From contig JAVKDD010000015.1 in NCBI GenBank assembly GCA_040222455.1, positions 1-64,000 of the forward strand: a DNA stretch of 64,000 bases, written 5' to 3'. Positions 17,604-27,925 of the stretch are shown piece by piece. Each line of letters starts with the position of its first letter. The stretch's first letter is position 1. Source of the stretch: RHLJ01 sp040222455. GTDB lineage: Bacteria > Bacteroidota > Rhodothermia > Balneolales > Balneolaceae. The position numbers and the translations under genes were made by a program. The notes beneath the pieces were generated by a model. It was given only the letters and a program-made list of their open reading frames with translations. It did no database searches and was not told the DNA's origin.

Positions 17604-17655
17604 CTAATTTACGAAAAGTCGTCTTTTTTAACTGATTTAGATAGTTTTTAACAGT

Positions 17656-17672
17656 CTGGTATGGTTATTGGA
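17656..17672 (+). promoter_or_regulatory. sigma-54 promoter, copy B
   Basis: CTGGTATGGTTATTGGA: GG at -24 (17658) and GG at -12 (17670) with the 12-bp register of sigma-54 promoters. Nearly the same sequence recurs in copies C and D. It lies 43 nt upstream of the ATG of permease 2. Confidence 0.78.
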
Positions 17673-17715
17673 ATAATAGATTAGTGTACAAAAACCTTTG
17701 CTAATTATTTTATCC

Positions 17716-20130
17716 ATGCTTAAAAATTATATAAAACTTGCTGTTCGAAATCTTATTAAAAACAAGAGCAATACATTTATAAATGTTGGCGGACTTACTC
17801 TTGGTGTTGTCTGTTCTTTAGTAATTTTCCTTGTAATTCAATTCGATTTAAGTTTTGATACCTGGCACGAAGATGGTGACCGTGTATACCGAGTTGTTCA
17901 TTTAGACACCGAGTATGGAGTAAACAATTTCAAACGTGGTGGCCCATACCCACTTGCAAAGGCAGTAAAAGAAGATATTACGGGCGTAAAGTATTCTTCA
18001 ATCGTAGATAATAACTATGGAAACGACCCGGTAATATCCTATATAAAAGAGGGTGAGTTACAGAATAAATTTAAAGAGAGTAATGTGGCTTTTGTTGAAC
18101 AAGAATACTTTAATATTCTTACCTATCAGTGGCTGGCTGGAGATTCTAAAACTGCATTAACACGACCAAATACAGCTGTAATTACGAAAAGTTTTGCAGA
18201 AAAAATGTTTGGTAATACAGACGTAATAGGTAAAAACCTTCTATATAGTATTAGCGGTTCTTATGCTGATATTGAAATAACCGGGTTGGTTAAAGATCAA
18301 CCTAAGAATTCCGATTTCCCTTTTACAATTCTCACATCTTCTAATACAAAAAATAGAGATGGATTAAGTAATGAAAATGATGACTGGGGTAGTGTTTCTA
18401 GCGGTATTCAAACTTATGTGAAACTTGAAGAAGGTGTATCAGCAGAATCTGTAAATGTGCAATTCGATGATTTAATCACTAAGTATAAAAGTGAAGAAGC
18501 TGCTAGTAAGCTGGAATTATTTCTTCAACCTCTGTCTGAAATTCATTCAGATTCAAGGTTTGGAAATTATAATGATCGTACCGCAGATCAAACTACATTA
18601 TTAACCTTAAGTATTATAGGTTTATTCCTTCTCATTACTGCCTGTATCAATTTTATTAATTTAAATACGGCAATCGCTGTTGGCAGATCAAAAGAGGTAG
18701 GCCTACGTAAAACCCTTGGTGGAACAAGAACACAATTAACATTCCATTTTTTAGGCGAAACAGCCTTTGTTACTTTTATTGCAATCGTTCTTGGCGTTGG
18801 CTTAACAGAGATTGTTCTTCTAAAAATTGAGCCACTTTTGGGCTTTACTCCAGAACTTGATCTTTTAACCAATACAGAGGTTTTAAGTTTTCTTTCAATC
18901 CTTTTTTTAGCGATTACTTTTTCCGCTGGATGGTATCCCGCAAGATATCTTTCAAGTTTTAATCCAATTGAAGCGATTAGAAATAAAATTAATTCCAGCT
19001 ATGGAAAAGGAATTACCCTTCGAAGAAGTCTTATAGTAATCCAATTCACAATTACTCAAATTTTAATTATTGGAACTCTTGTTATATCTACACAAATAAA
19101 TTACTTCCAAAATCAGGATCTTGGATTTGAAAAAGAAGCCGTTGTGGAAGTACCTCTCCCAACTCGAAATAAACAAGTACTAGATACTTTTAAAAGTCAG
19201 CTTCAAAATTCTTCTACTATTAAAAATGTTACTTTCTCAAATACTGGAACAACCAGCAACAACACTTGGTCTGGAAATTATTTATTTACTGTAGACACTA
19301 CCCGGTACGAAAATAACACTCATATTAAATTTGTAGATGAAGATTTTGTAGATACCTATGGTTTAACATTACTCGCAGGAGAAAACCTAACTCCATCCGA
19401 TACGGCAAATAAATTTCTAGTAAACGAAGCTTTCGCAAAGCAAGTAGGGTTTGGTGATAACTATGCCGCTTTGATCGGACAAACGAATATTCTTTGGGGT
19501 GATGAAGCTCCAATTGTAGGCGTAGTTAAAGATTTTAATACCCAATCTTTACATGAAGGACTTTCACCAGTAGTATTAACTACTCGAAGAAGTTATTTCG
19601 TAGGTGGCATAAAAATAAACACTGCTCAAACTAAAGACGCATTAGCCACAATAGAGCAATCTTATAATGAAGCTTTCCCAGATTACATATTTGAATACTC
19701 TTTCTTAGATGAGAATATTGCTGAGATGTATGAAAATGAGCAGCAAACAGCCAAAATAATGAATGCATTTACTCTTGTCGCTATTCTTATTGGCTCGCTA
19801 GGGCTATTCGGATTGGTTTCTTATATGGCTACGACACGAACTAAAGAAATTGGGGTTCGAAAAGTATTAGGTGCTACCATTAAGGATATCCTAAAAATCT
19901 TTGGCTTTGAACTCACCCTTTTAGTAGGAATTTCATTTGTAATAGCCACTCCTGTTTCCTGGTACTTAATGCAAAAATGGTTGTCGGAATTTGCTTACAA
20001 AATTGAGCTAGGAGCTGGAATATTTTTATCCGCCTTAGCAGGCACAATTTTAATTGCCGTATTAACGGTTGGCTTCAGAACTATTAAAGCTGCTCTTGCA
20101 AATCCTGTTGACAGTTTAAAAAGCGAATAA
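17716..20130 (+). CDS. FtsX/MacB-type ABC permease 2
   Basis: 804 aa with the same eight-TM duplicated FtsX layout as its neighbours. The two core motifs are 'KEVGLRKTLGGTRTQLTFHF..GETAF' and 'KEIGVRKVLGATIKDILKI', and the end is 'ALANPVDSLKSE'. I start it at the ATG of MLKNYIKL, the start shared by the paralogs, rather than at an in-frame TTG 18 nt upstream. It is the first gene of operon B, behind its own sigma-54 promoter. Permease 3 follows 33 nt later. Confidence 0.92.
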   Translation: MLKNYIKLAVRNLIKNKSNTFINVGGLTLGVVCSLVIFLVIQFDLSFDTWHEDGDRVYRVVHLDTEYGVNNFKRGGPYPLAKAVKEDITGVKYSSIVDNNYGNDPVISYIKEGELQNKFKESNVAFVEQEYFNILTYQWLAGDSKTALTRPNTAVITKSFAEKMFGNTDVIGKNLLYSISGSYADIEITGLVKDQPKNSDFPFTILTSSNTKNRDGLSNENDDWGSVSSGIQTYVKLEEGVSAESVNVQFDDLITKYKSEEAASKLELFLQPLSEIHSDSRFGNYNDRTADQTTLLTLSIIGLFLLITACINFINLNTAIAVGRSKEVGLRKTLGGTRTQLTFHFLGETAFVTFIAIVLGVGLTEIVLLKIEPLLGFTPELDLLTNTEVLSFLSILFLAITFSAGWYPARYLSSFNPIEAIRNKINSSYGKGITLRRSLIVIQFTITQILIIGTLVISTQINYFQNQDLGFEKEAVVEVPLPTRNKQVLDTFKSQLQNSSTIKNVTFSNTGTTSNNTWSGNYLFTVDTTRYENNTHIKFVDEDFVDTYGLTLLAGENLTPSDTANKFLVNEAFAKQVGFGDNYAALIGQTNILWGDEAPIVGVVKDFNTQSLHEGLSPVVLTTRRSYFVGGIKINTAQTKDALATIEQSYNEAFPDYIFEYSFLDENIAEMYENEQQTAKIMNAFTLVAILIGSLGLFGLVSYMATTRTKEIGVRKVLGATIKDILKIFGFELTLLVGISFVIATPVSWYLMQKWLSEFAYKIELGAGIFLSALAGTILIAVLTVGFRTIKAALANPVDSLKSE

Positions 20131-20163
20131 AAAATCAGCTTTCGGCACCAAAACTCTAAAACT

Positions 20164-22623
20164 ATGTTCAAGAATTATATAAAAATTGCCTTCCGGAATA
20201 TCAGTAAACAAAAGCTGTATTCACTCATCAATATCGTAGGTCTTACCCTTGGAATTACCTGCTGTATTATCATTTATCTTTTTATTCAGAATGAGTACTC
20301 CTACGATAAATTCCACGATAACAACAAGGATATTTATTTGGTCGAGGAGATCAATTATTATGACGTCAAAGAAAATATAGAGCCTTCTCCCTTTTTTGAT
20401 ACCAGCACACCAGAAGGAATTCGAAAATCTCCTTGGTTACCTCTTTCACTTGGACCTGCATTAAAAGATCGTATTCCTGAGATAAAAGATTTTGTCCGAG
20501 CAGATCAGTTCACAACTATTACAAGAACTGAGAATCAATCTTTTGAAGAAGAGCTTACTTATGTTGAAGATTCTTTCTTTAATATTTTTTCTTTTAAACT
20601 TCTTCAAGGCAATCCTAATACTGTTTTAAAAGAACCAAAAAGCTTAGTTCTTACGCCTGGAATAGCTTCAAAATATTTTGGTGAGAATAATCCTATTGGA
20701 GAGATAATTTATATCACGGTTCGAAATGAGGATCAACCATTTACTGTAACTGGAATTGTAAAATCACCTCCATCTAATTCTAGTATTCCATTTTCAATTA
20801 TTGCTAATATAAAAGACACTCCTTACTACAAACGCAACTTAGATAGATGGAATAGTTTTAATACCCCGGTTTTTTTGCAACTTGAACCGAACTCAGATCT
20901 AACTTCTGTGACTGCAAAAATAAATGAGTTTGTTGTAGAAAAATGGAGCGAGGATTGGGATGAAGATAGAGAGCGACGCGGGCTTCCCGATAATGCTGAA
21001 GTAATGGAGTTTGGATTAGTTCCTCTTTCATCACTACATCTCGATGCATCTGTTGAATGGCATAACTCAAGTAACCCTTTATATTCCTATATACTTGGTG
21101 CCATTGGGATTTTAATTCTACTAATAGCTTGTATTAATTATATCACATTGGCATTGGCTCGTTCTTCTAGCCGAGCTAAAGAAGTTGGTATCCGAAAAAC
21201 ATCAGGAGCTCAGAAAAATCAAATAGCGATGCAATTCTGGGGAGAGACTCAACTAATCGCGGTTTTTGCAATGGTTATTGGGATATGTTTAGCCGAAATA
21301 CTCTTACCCTATTTTAATGTTGTATCAGGCAAAAATCTTGCGATTAACTATTTAGATAATGCAGGATTTCTTACAGCTATTTTAAGTATCACCTTTATTG
21401 CTGGGTTAATTGCAGGTAGTTATCCTGCACTAATTTTATCTAGGTATCAACCTGCTAAAGTTCTTAAGGGACTTAATAATTTTCAATTTAAGCCTCGACT
21501 AACAAAAGGTCTTCTTATTGTTCAATACAGTCTTTCCATCTTTTTGATTATTAGTTCAGTAATCATGTTTAAGCAAATGGATTATATAAGTGGTAAAGAT
21601 TTGGGATATAATGAAGAACAGGTTCTCTTTATTCCAACTCATACAGGCTGGAATGAAGAAGGAACAAAATTAATGGAACTGTATCGCAGTGAGCTTAATG
21701 GTGCTCCTGGAATAAAGAGTATTAGCGGTATGGCACCCTCATTTACAAAAGGGACAAATAGATATGGGTTTCAGGTTAATGAAGAAGAGTTTCGTTCTTA
21801 TATCTATTTTGTAGATGAAGAATTAATTCCAACTCTTGGACTCGAACTTATTGCTGGTCGCAATTTTTCTGAAGACAGACCTTCTGATGAAACCGAATCT
21901 ATTGTTGTAAATGAAGCATTAATAAATGCTCTTGGCTGGCAAGATGAGCCTATAGGAAAACTACTCCCATGGAAAAGTCAGGATAACCCTTCTACTATAA
22001 TTGGAGTGGTAAAAAATTTCAATTTTCAATCCTTGGAGACAGAAATACAACCTATGCTTATGCATATGGATCATGATCAAGGTGGTGTTGCCTCTATTGC
22101 AGTAAAGGTTGAACCTGGTATGATTGGAGAGGCTTTACCTGTTCTGGAAAATAAATGGGCAGAAGTCTCTCCGCTCCGCCCTTTTAATTATTGGTTTTTG
22201 GATGAGGCTGTTGCTAGTCAATATGAAGATTATAAACGCTGGCTTCAAATAATGGGAACTACTACTTTTATAGCAATCCTGATTGCCTGTTTAGGATTAT
22301 TCGGTTTAGCAGGATTAACAGCTGTAAACAAAACTAAAGAAATTGGTATCCGAAAAGTACTTGGCGCCGGAATTGATCAAATAATATTGCTTCTTAATAA
22401 AGACATCGTCCTTTTAATTGTCTTATCAATGATAATAGCTGCTCCTGTTTCATGGTATGTAATGGAACAATGGTTATCTGACTTCTCATACCGAATAACC
22501 ATTAGCGCAGATATATTTATCATTTCTACAATTGCTGCCCTTTTTATTGCTATTGTTACTGTAAGCTATCATTCTATCAAAGCTGCGGTAGCTAATCCTG
22601 TTGATAGTTTAAAAACCGAGTAA
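20164..22623 (+). CDS. FtsX/MacB-type ABC permease 3
   Basis: 819 aa, the same duplicated architecture. The first core has 'KEVGIRKTSGAQKNQIAMQFWGETQ', the second 'KEIGIRKVLGAGIDQIILL', and the end is 'AVANPVDSLKTE'. The first periplasmic domain is somewhat longer and more acidic than in permease 2 (for example 'EKWSEDWDEDRERRG'), consistent with different ligands among paralogs. It is the second gene of operon B with no promoter of its own visible in the 33-nt gap. Confidence 0.92.
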   Translation: MFKNYIKIAFRNISKQKLYSLINIVGLTLGITCCIIIYLFIQNEYSYDKFHDNNKDIYLVEEINYYDVKENIEPSPFFDTSTPEGIRKSPWLPLSLGPALKDRIPEIKDFVRADQFTTITRTENQSFEEELTYVEDSFFNIFSFKLLQGNPNTVLKEPKSLVLTPGIASKYFGENNPIGEIIYITVRNEDQPFTVTGIVKSPPSNSSIPFSIIANIKDTPYYKRNLDRWNSFNTPVFLQLEPNSDLTSVTAKINEFVVEKWSEDWDEDRERRGLPDNAEVMEFGLVPLSSLHLDASVEWHNSSNPLYSYILGAIGILILLIACINYITLALARSSSRAKEVGIRKTSGAQKNQIAMQFWGETQLIAVFAMVIGICLAEILLPYFNVVSGKNLAINYLDNAGFLTAILSITFIAGLIAGSYPALILSRYQPAKVLKGLNNFQFKPRLTKGLLIVQYSLSIFLIISSVIMFKQMDYISGKDLGYNEEQVLFIPTHTGWNEEGTKLMELYRSELNGAPGIKSISGMAPSFTKGTNRYGFQVNEEEFRSYIYFVDEELIPTLGLELIAGRNFSEDRPSDETESIVVNEALINALGWQDEPIGKLLPWKSQDNPSTIIGVVKNFNFQSLETEIQPMLMHMDHDQGGVASIAVKVEPGMIGEALPVLENKWAEVSPLRPFNYWFLDEAVASQYEDYKRWLQIMGTTTFIAILIACLGLFGLAGLTAVNKTKEIGIRKVLGAGIDQIILLLNKDIVLLIVLSMIIAAPVSWYVMEQWLSDFSYRITISADIFIISTIAALFIAIVTVSYHSIKAAVANPVDSLKTE

Positions 22624-22661
22624 ATACTTTTACTCAAATGATTAATATCTCAAAAAATACC

Positions 22662-22698
22662 TGTCCGAAAATGAACAGTTTGTGTTTGTATTCGGACA
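22662..22698 (+). promoter_or_regulatory. paired upstream activator sites, copy C
   Basis: TGTCCGAAAATGAACA (22662-22677) and TGTTTGTATTCGGACA (22683-22698). The starts are again 21 bp apart, and the second ends 53 bp before the sigma-54 promoter start. The outer halves also mirror each other, CTGTCCG against CGGACAG. Confidence 0.8.
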
Positions 22699-22750
22699 GG
22701 TTATGTATTGATTTATAGCTTATTACTAGTTTTAAGTAGTTTTTTATACT

Positions 22751-22767
22751 TTGGTACGATTGTTGGA
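22751..22767 (+). promoter_or_regulatory. sigma-54 promoter, copy C
   Basis: TTGGTACGATTGTTGGA, with GG at 22753 and GG at 22765 in sigma-54 register. It lies inside the upstream extension of the longest permease 4 reading frame, which argues that the real start is the downstream ATG at 22801. Confidence 0.82.
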
Positions 22768-22800
22768 ATCATTTATTCAACAACAATAAATGGTCCCCTC

Positions 22801-25185
22801 ATGTTAAAAAATTATTTAAAAATCGCTTTTCGAAATCTGGTAAAACAGAAAGGTTATACTTTCATAAATACGATAGGTTTAGCAATTGGAATGGGAGTTT
22901 GTCTTTTTCTGGTTTTACTAACTCAATATGCTTTTACTTTTGATCAATACCATGAAAATAGTGAACAGATATACCGACTCGCCGATAAGATTATTCAGAA
23001 TAATGGAGACATTCTTGACGTAGCCATTTCGCCAAGTCCTTGGGGCCAAGCTTTGGTAGGAGATTATCCTGAGATTAAAGAATCGGTTCGTTTTATGGGT
23101 AGAGGTGCCGCCATTCAATATGAGGATAAAATTCTTCGTCAGGGAGTTACTTATGTTGATGAATCAATTTTTAGAGTATTCACATATCCTTTTAAATATG
23201 GAAATCCTGAGGGTGCTCTAGCTCGACCTAATTCCATTGTATTGTCCGAGGAAATGTCGATCCGTTATTTTGCTGATGAAAATCCTGTAGGCAAAATTCT
23301 CCTACTCGATAAAGTTCCTTTTGAAATTACTGGAGTGCTTCAAAAGCTTAATCCTCAATCTACCTTCTTTTTTAACTCATTAGCTTCTTTTTCAACATTA
23401 AATCAAGAGAGTTATTCTTCCATTAACAACTGGAGATCTCATAATCTATACACTTATTTATTATTGGAAGAGGGCACAAATATTGCTCAGTTAGAATCTA
23501 AATTTCCAGAATTCATTGAAAAAAATGTTGGTGAAGAATACGTAGGGCGTTATACTCCTCATCTTCAAAATATTTCGGAGCTTTTACTTTATTCTAATCT
23601 TTTTGCAGAACACGGTGAAACCCTTGATGTTTCCTATATCTACATTTTCTCGGCAATAGGTCTACTTATTTTAATAATTGCATGTATCAACTTTGTAAAT
23701 CTTGCTACTGCTCAGGGACTTAAAAGAGCCAAAGAAGTTGGTGTTAGAAAAGTGATGGGTGCATATAAAAGGCAACTGATTTTCCAGTTTTTAGCTGAGG
23801 CTTTTTTAATCGCTTTCTTAGCTGTTCTTATAGGATTAGTGTTTGTAGAATTTGCCCTGCCATGGTTTAACAATCTCGCTGAATGGTCAGTAACCGCCGA
23901 TTATTCCTCAAATCCGACCTACATAATTTCGATTATCGGTTTTGTTATTTTAGTGGGACTTTTTGCAGGAGGTTATCCTGCCTTTATCCTTTCCTCATTT
24001 AAGCCAGTTAAAGTATTAAAAGGTGAGAACACAGGTTTGAAAGGGAAATCGTTTCTTAAAACTGGGTTAGTAATTACACAGTTTACCGTTGCTATCTTTA
24101 TGATCATAAGTACCGGAGCAGTAGACAGACAACTTGATTATTTGAAAAATAAAGATCTCGGCTTCAATAAAAATGATGTTCTTATCACTGGGATTCCATC
24201 AGGTGTATCAAAAGCTAACTTAGATTTAGTAAAAGATGAGTTATTTAGAATTCCAGGTGTTTCTGAGGTCTCATTTAGTTCAAATATTCCTGGTAATCAG
24301 TCTGGTTCACGAAGTCAATTTTATCCTGAAGGTGAGCTCGCAGAAAATGGAATACTTGCTAATTACTACTCAATTGATGACAGCTTTATAACTCAATTTG
24401 GTTTGACGCTACTAGAAGGACGCGACTTTAGTTCTGAGTTATCTTCAGATTCTTCATCTTCGCTTATAATTAATGAAGCCGCTGTCCAAAAATTTGGTTG
24501 GGAAAACCCTATTGGAAAAACGATTTCAGTAAAATCTCAGGAAACTGAAACTCAACTTTTAACTGTAGTTGGCGTCGTAAAAGACTTTCATTTTGAAACA
24601 TTACAATCTTCGATAAAACCCTTGGTGATCTTAAATGATTATGACGAGTTAGGACAAACAAGTATTCGAATAAGTAGCGAAAATACATCAGCTGTTGTTG
24701 AACAAATTACTGAAACTCTTAAATCTTTAAATGGCGGGATACCTCTCGGTAGCTATTATTTAGAGGAAGATATTGCTACTGATTATATCACCGAAGAAGT
24801 GATTGGTGAAATGCTTAAATACTTCACATATCTCACCATTTTTATAGCCTGCCTCGGCCTTCTTGGACTCGTTTCGTTTACCGTAATAAATAGAAGGAAA
24901 GAAATTGGAATCCGTAAAGTCCTGGGGGCGTCTGTTTTCAGCATTGTACAATCTATCTCATTCCAGTTTCTGAAACTTGTACTAATCGGGTTTATTGTCG
25001 GGGCTCCACTCGCTTATTTTTTAGTAACTCAATGGCTAAATAGCTTTGCATATAGCACTCCACCAAGCGCTATGGTATTTATTGGCTCAGGTATTGTTAC
25101 CATTTTGATTGCACTTCTTACTATTGGATATCAAGCAGTAAAAGCAGCCCTTGCAAATCCTGTTGATAGCCTTAAAAATGAGTGA
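22801..25185 (+). CDS. FtsX/MacB-type ABC permease 4
   Basis: 794 aa from the ATG of MLKNYLKIAF. A reading frame open 93 nt further upstream is rejected because it overlaps the sigma-54 promoter and paralogs all start MLKNY or MFKNY. Eight TMs in the duplicated FtsX layout, with cores 'KEVGVRKVMGAYKRQLIFQFLAEAF' and 'KEIGIRKVLGASVFSIVQS', ending 'ALANPVDSLKNE'. The first core has AEA in place of the usual GES. It is the first gene of operon C; a decayed permease tail follows before permease 5. Confidence 0.92.
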   Translation: MLKNYLKIAFRNLVKQKGYTFINTIGLAIGMGVCLFLVLLTQYAFTFDQYHENSEQIYRLADKIIQNNGDILDVAISPSPWGQALVGDYPEIKESVRFMGRGAAIQYEDKILRQGVTYVDESIFRVFTYPFKYGNPEGALARPNSIVLSEEMSIRYFADENPVGKILLLDKVPFEITGVLQKLNPQSTFFFNSLASFSTLNQESYSSINNWRSHNLYTYLLLEEGTNIAQLESKFPEFIEKNVGEEYVGRYTPHLQNISELLLYSNLFAEHGETLDVSYIYIFSAIGLLILIIACINFVNLATAQGLKRAKEVGVRKVMGAYKRQLIFQFLAEAFLIAFLAVLIGLVFVEFALPWFNNLAEWSVTADYSSNPTYIISIIGFVILVGLFAGGYPAFILSSFKPVKVLKGENTGLKGKSFLKTGLVITQFTVAIFMIISTGAVDRQLDYLKNKDLGFNKNDVLITGIPSGVSKANLDLVKDELFRIPGVSEVSFSSNIPGNQSGSRSQFYPEGELAENGILANYYSIDDSFITQFGLTLLEGRDFSSELSSDSSSSLIINEAAVQKFGWENPIGKTISVKSQETETQLLTVVGVVKDFHFETLQSSIKPLVILNDYDELGQTSIRISSENTSAVVEQITETLKSLNGGIPLGSYYLEEDIATDYITEEVIGEMLKYFTYLTIFIACLGLLGLVSFTVINRRKEIGIRKVLGASVFSIVQSISFQFLKLVLIGFIVGAPLAYFLVTQWLNSFAYSTPPSAMVFIGSGIVTILIALLTIGYQAVKAALANPVDSLKNE

Positions 25186-25277
25186 TTAGATGAATAAAAA
25201 AGTTTAGAATCATTATAATAATGGGATTATTTTGCTGACCTCCACTTAGATTTTTGTCGATAGATTTTATAGAACTT

Positions 25278-25360
25278 ATTGCTATTAGCTTTTTGATGTC
25301 AGTCATCAATCGATACGAGCGGCATTAATGAATCCAGTTGATAGTTTAAAAACAGATTAA
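25278..25360 (+). pseudogene. relic of a ninth FtsX-type permease (C-terminal tail)
   Basis: In the 247-nt gap between permeases 4 and 5, one frame reads 'IAISFLMSV' (25278-25304). A second frame reads 'SHQSIRAALMNPVDSLKTD' and a stop (25301-25360). Joined across a frameshift this reproduces the last TM end and invariant C-terminus of the family (compare 'SYHSIKAAVANPVDSLKTE' in permease 3). The rest of the gene is missing, so this is a deletion or recombination remnant. Confidence 0.75.
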
Positions 25361-25432
25361 AGATCCTTTCTTTGTAACCGTTGCAATATTTTTTCGTGGT
25401 AGTATTAATAATTCAAACACGCAATAAAATTC

Positions 25433-27787
25433 ATGTTTAAAAATTATCTAAAAACGGCCTTCCGTGGATTTAAAAGACAAAGAAGTTCATTCTTTATAAA
25501 TGTTGCAGGTCTTTCTATTGGACTCGCTTGTAGTTTTCTCATTTTTTTATGGGTTATGGATGAAATGAAAATGGATCAGTACCATGCTGATTTAGATCGA
25601 ATTGTTCAGGTAATGGAGCATCAAAGTTATTCCGATGGTGTTTCTACAACGTATTCAACTCCAGGTATTCTGGCCAGAACTTTAAAAGAAGAAGTTCCTG
25701 AATTTGAATACACATCAACCTACACTTGGAACAGTGAGTATCTATTTACAAAAGGTGATATGTCTTTAAGAGAAGACGGTTTATATGTAGAAAATGATTT
25801 CTTCAAAATCTTAAGCATAGATTTGATTTATGGAAATCGTGATGAGCTGCTTAGTAGTCCTAATACAATTGTGTTATCTGAGTACATGGCCGAAAAATAT
25901 TTTCCGGGAATAAATCCAGTTGGTGAAGGCATCACAATAGATAATGACCAAGAGCTTACAGTGACAGGTGTTTACAGAAATATGCCAAGTTATTCCAGCT
26001 TTCAATTCGATTGTCTTCTCAATTATGAAGATTGGTATCTCGAAAATGAATGGGCTCAAGAATGGGGAAATAATGGTCCCAGAACTATCGCTAAGTTAGC
26101 AAAAGGTGTAGATCAAGGAGAACTTAACTCAAAAATTGAAGGCTTTGTTAAAAGTAAAGATGATGACGATTCACATGTAGATATTTTCGTGTATCCATTT
26201 TCAAAACGCTATTTGTATAGTCAATTTGAAAACAAAGTAGTTGTTGGTGGACGTATAGAATATGTTCGCTTATTTACAATCGTAGCTATATTCATTTTAC
26301 TTATTGCTTGCATTAATTTTATGAATTTAAGCACAGCTAAAGCTGCTAAAAGATCTAAAGAAGTAGGCATTAGAAAGTCTATTGGTGCAAGTAAAGGATC
26401 TCTTATTGGTCAATTTATTGGGGAATCAATGATCATTAGTTTCTTTTCCCTTTTTGTTTCCATCATATTGGTTGAGTTGTGCTTACCTATATTCAATTCC
26501 GTAACCGATAAGACAATATCAGTCGATTATACGAACCCCGTTTTACTTTCAATATTTATTGGTACTGTCGTAATTACTGGTCTTATTTCTGGTAGTTACC
26601 CTGCCTTTTATCTTTCTTCAATGGAAGCTGTTAAGACATTAAAAGGATCGTTGAAGACGTCTGGTAAAGAAGCTTTTGCACGAAAAGGATTAGTTGTTTT
26701 TCAGTTTAGCCTTTCTATTATTTTGATTGTCTCAACCCTAATCATTTACAGACAAATTCATTTCACTCAAAGTAAAAACCTGGGATACTCAAAGGAGAAC
26801 TTGATTTATTTTTCTACTGATGATCAAGTTGGGGAGCAATGGTCAACATTTAGGGAACAGCTCGAAAATATTCCTGGAGTTGTAAATGTTTCCAGAACCT
26901 CACACACTTTTCTAAATCAAAATAACAATACTTCGGGACTTAACTGGCCAGGAAAAGATCCTGATACAAGAATATTGTTCGAGAATGTATCTATGGATTA
27001 TGAGTTGATAGAAACCATGGGAATAGAAATTATTGAAGGAAGAACCTATTCTGATGCCTACGGAGCCGACTCATCAAAAATAATCTTTAATGAAACTGGA
27101 ATTAAGGTCATGGGGCTTGATGACCCAATTGGAAAAGTGATAACACTTTGGGATGAAGAAAGAGAAATTATAGGTGTTGTTAAAGACTTTCACTTCCAGA
27201 GTTTTCGAACCGAAGTAAATCCTTTATTCTTTCGCCTTGAGCCTGAGTTTGGCTGGCGGGCTTTTGTAAGAATTGAATCGACTAATATTTCAAATTCGCT
27301 TGCACAAATCGAAGATTTATATAAATCCTTCAACTCTAAATATCCTTTTAATTATGAATTTATGGACGAACAATATGCAAGTCTTTATAGAGGAGAAATG
27401 CGTATAGGTGCTCTTGCTAAATATTTTTCAATTATAGCCATCTTCATTTCCTGTTTAGGATTATTTGGGCTTTCCGCTTATACAGCTGAACAAAGAGCCA
27501 AAGAAATTGGAGTTCGAAAAGTGCTTGGGGCCACAGTTAGAAGCTTAGTAATTCTACTTTCTGGTGATTTTACGAAACTAGTTCTAATCTCTATAGCTAT
27601 ATCCATCCCAATATCTTGGTACTTAATGGTTCAATGGATGAAAGATTATGCTTATAGTACTGGAATTGAATGGTGGGTTTTCGGATTGGCCGGAATAATG
27701 GCTATTGTAATCGCATGGTTAACAGTAAGTTGGCAATCGGTTAAAGCTGCTCTTATGAACCCAGTTAAGAGCTTAAAGAGTGAGTGA
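25433..27787 (+). CDS. FtsX/MacB-type ABC permease 5
   Basis: 784 aa, the shortest of the eight. It starts MFKNYLKTAFRGF. The cores are 'KEVGIRKSIGASKGSLIGQFIGES' and 'KEIGVRKVLGATVRSLVIL', ending 'ALMNPVKSLKSE'. I see no sigma-54 promoter or paired palindromes just upstream, so it is probably transcribed from operon C through the relic region, or from an unrecognised promoter in 25361-25432. Confidence 0.91.
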   Translation: MFKNYLKTAFRGFKRQRSSFFINVAGLSIGLACSFLIFLWVMDEMKMDQYHADLDRIVQVMEHQSYSDGVSTTYSTPGILARTLKEEVPEFEYTSTYTWNSEYLFTKGDMSLREDGLYVENDFFKILSIDLIYGNRDELLSSPNTIVLSEYMAEKYFPGINPVGEGITIDNDQELTVTGVYRNMPSYSSFQFDCLLNYEDWYLENEWAQEWGNNGPRTIAKLAKGVDQGELNSKIEGFVKSKDDDDSHVDIFVYPFSKRYLYSQFENKVVVGGRIEYVRLFTIVAIFILLIACINFMNLSTAKAAKRSKEVGIRKSIGASKGSLIGQFIGESMIISFFSLFVSIILVELCLPIFNSVTDKTISVDYTNPVLLSIFIGTVVITGLISGSYPAFYLSSMEAVKTLKGSLKTSGKEAFARKGLVVFQFSLSIILIVSTLIIYRQIHFTQSKNLGYSKENLIYFSTDDQVGEQWSTFREQLENIPGVVNVSRTSHTFLNQNNNTSGLNWPGKDPDTRILFENVSMDYELIETMGIEIIEGRTYSDAYGADSSKIIFNETGIKVMGLDDPIGKVITLWDEEREIIGVVKDFHFQSFRTEVNPLFFRLEPEFGWRAFVRIESTNISNSLAQIEDLYKSFNSKYPFNYEFMDEQYASLYRGEMRIGALAKYFSIIAIFISCLGLFGLSAYTAEQRAKEIGVRKVLGATVRSLVILLSGDFTKLVLISIAISIPISWYLMVQWMKDYAYSTGIEWWVFGLAGIMAIVIAWLTVSWQSVKAALMNPVKSLKSE

Positions 27788-27836
27788 ACTAGTTTCGTAG
27801 AATAATTTAAATACTGATTGCTACTTACCTCAAAAC

Positions 27837-27873
27837 TGTTCGTTTGCGTACACCCTCTGTATAAAATCGAACA
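27837..27873 (+). promoter_or_regulatory. paired upstream activator sites, copy D
   Basis: TGTTCGTTTGCGTACA (27837-27852) and TGTATAAAATCGAACA (27858-27873). The starts are 21 bp apart, and the second ends 53 bp before the sigma-54 promoter start. The second site differs from copy B's by one base. Confidence 0.82.
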
Positions 27874-27925
27874 TAGTTTTTAAAAACAAGGCTCATTTTA
27901 GGCTTTTATTACCCTTCTACAGACT

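Noticed and set aside
22708..22800. N-terminal extension of permease 4
   Set aside because: The extension contains the sigma-54 promoter, and paralogs align from the ATG at 22801.
25361..25432. Fifth sigma-54 promoter ahead of permease 5
   Set aside because: GTGGTAGTATTAATAAT lacks the -12 element, and there are no paired palindromes at the fixed distance.
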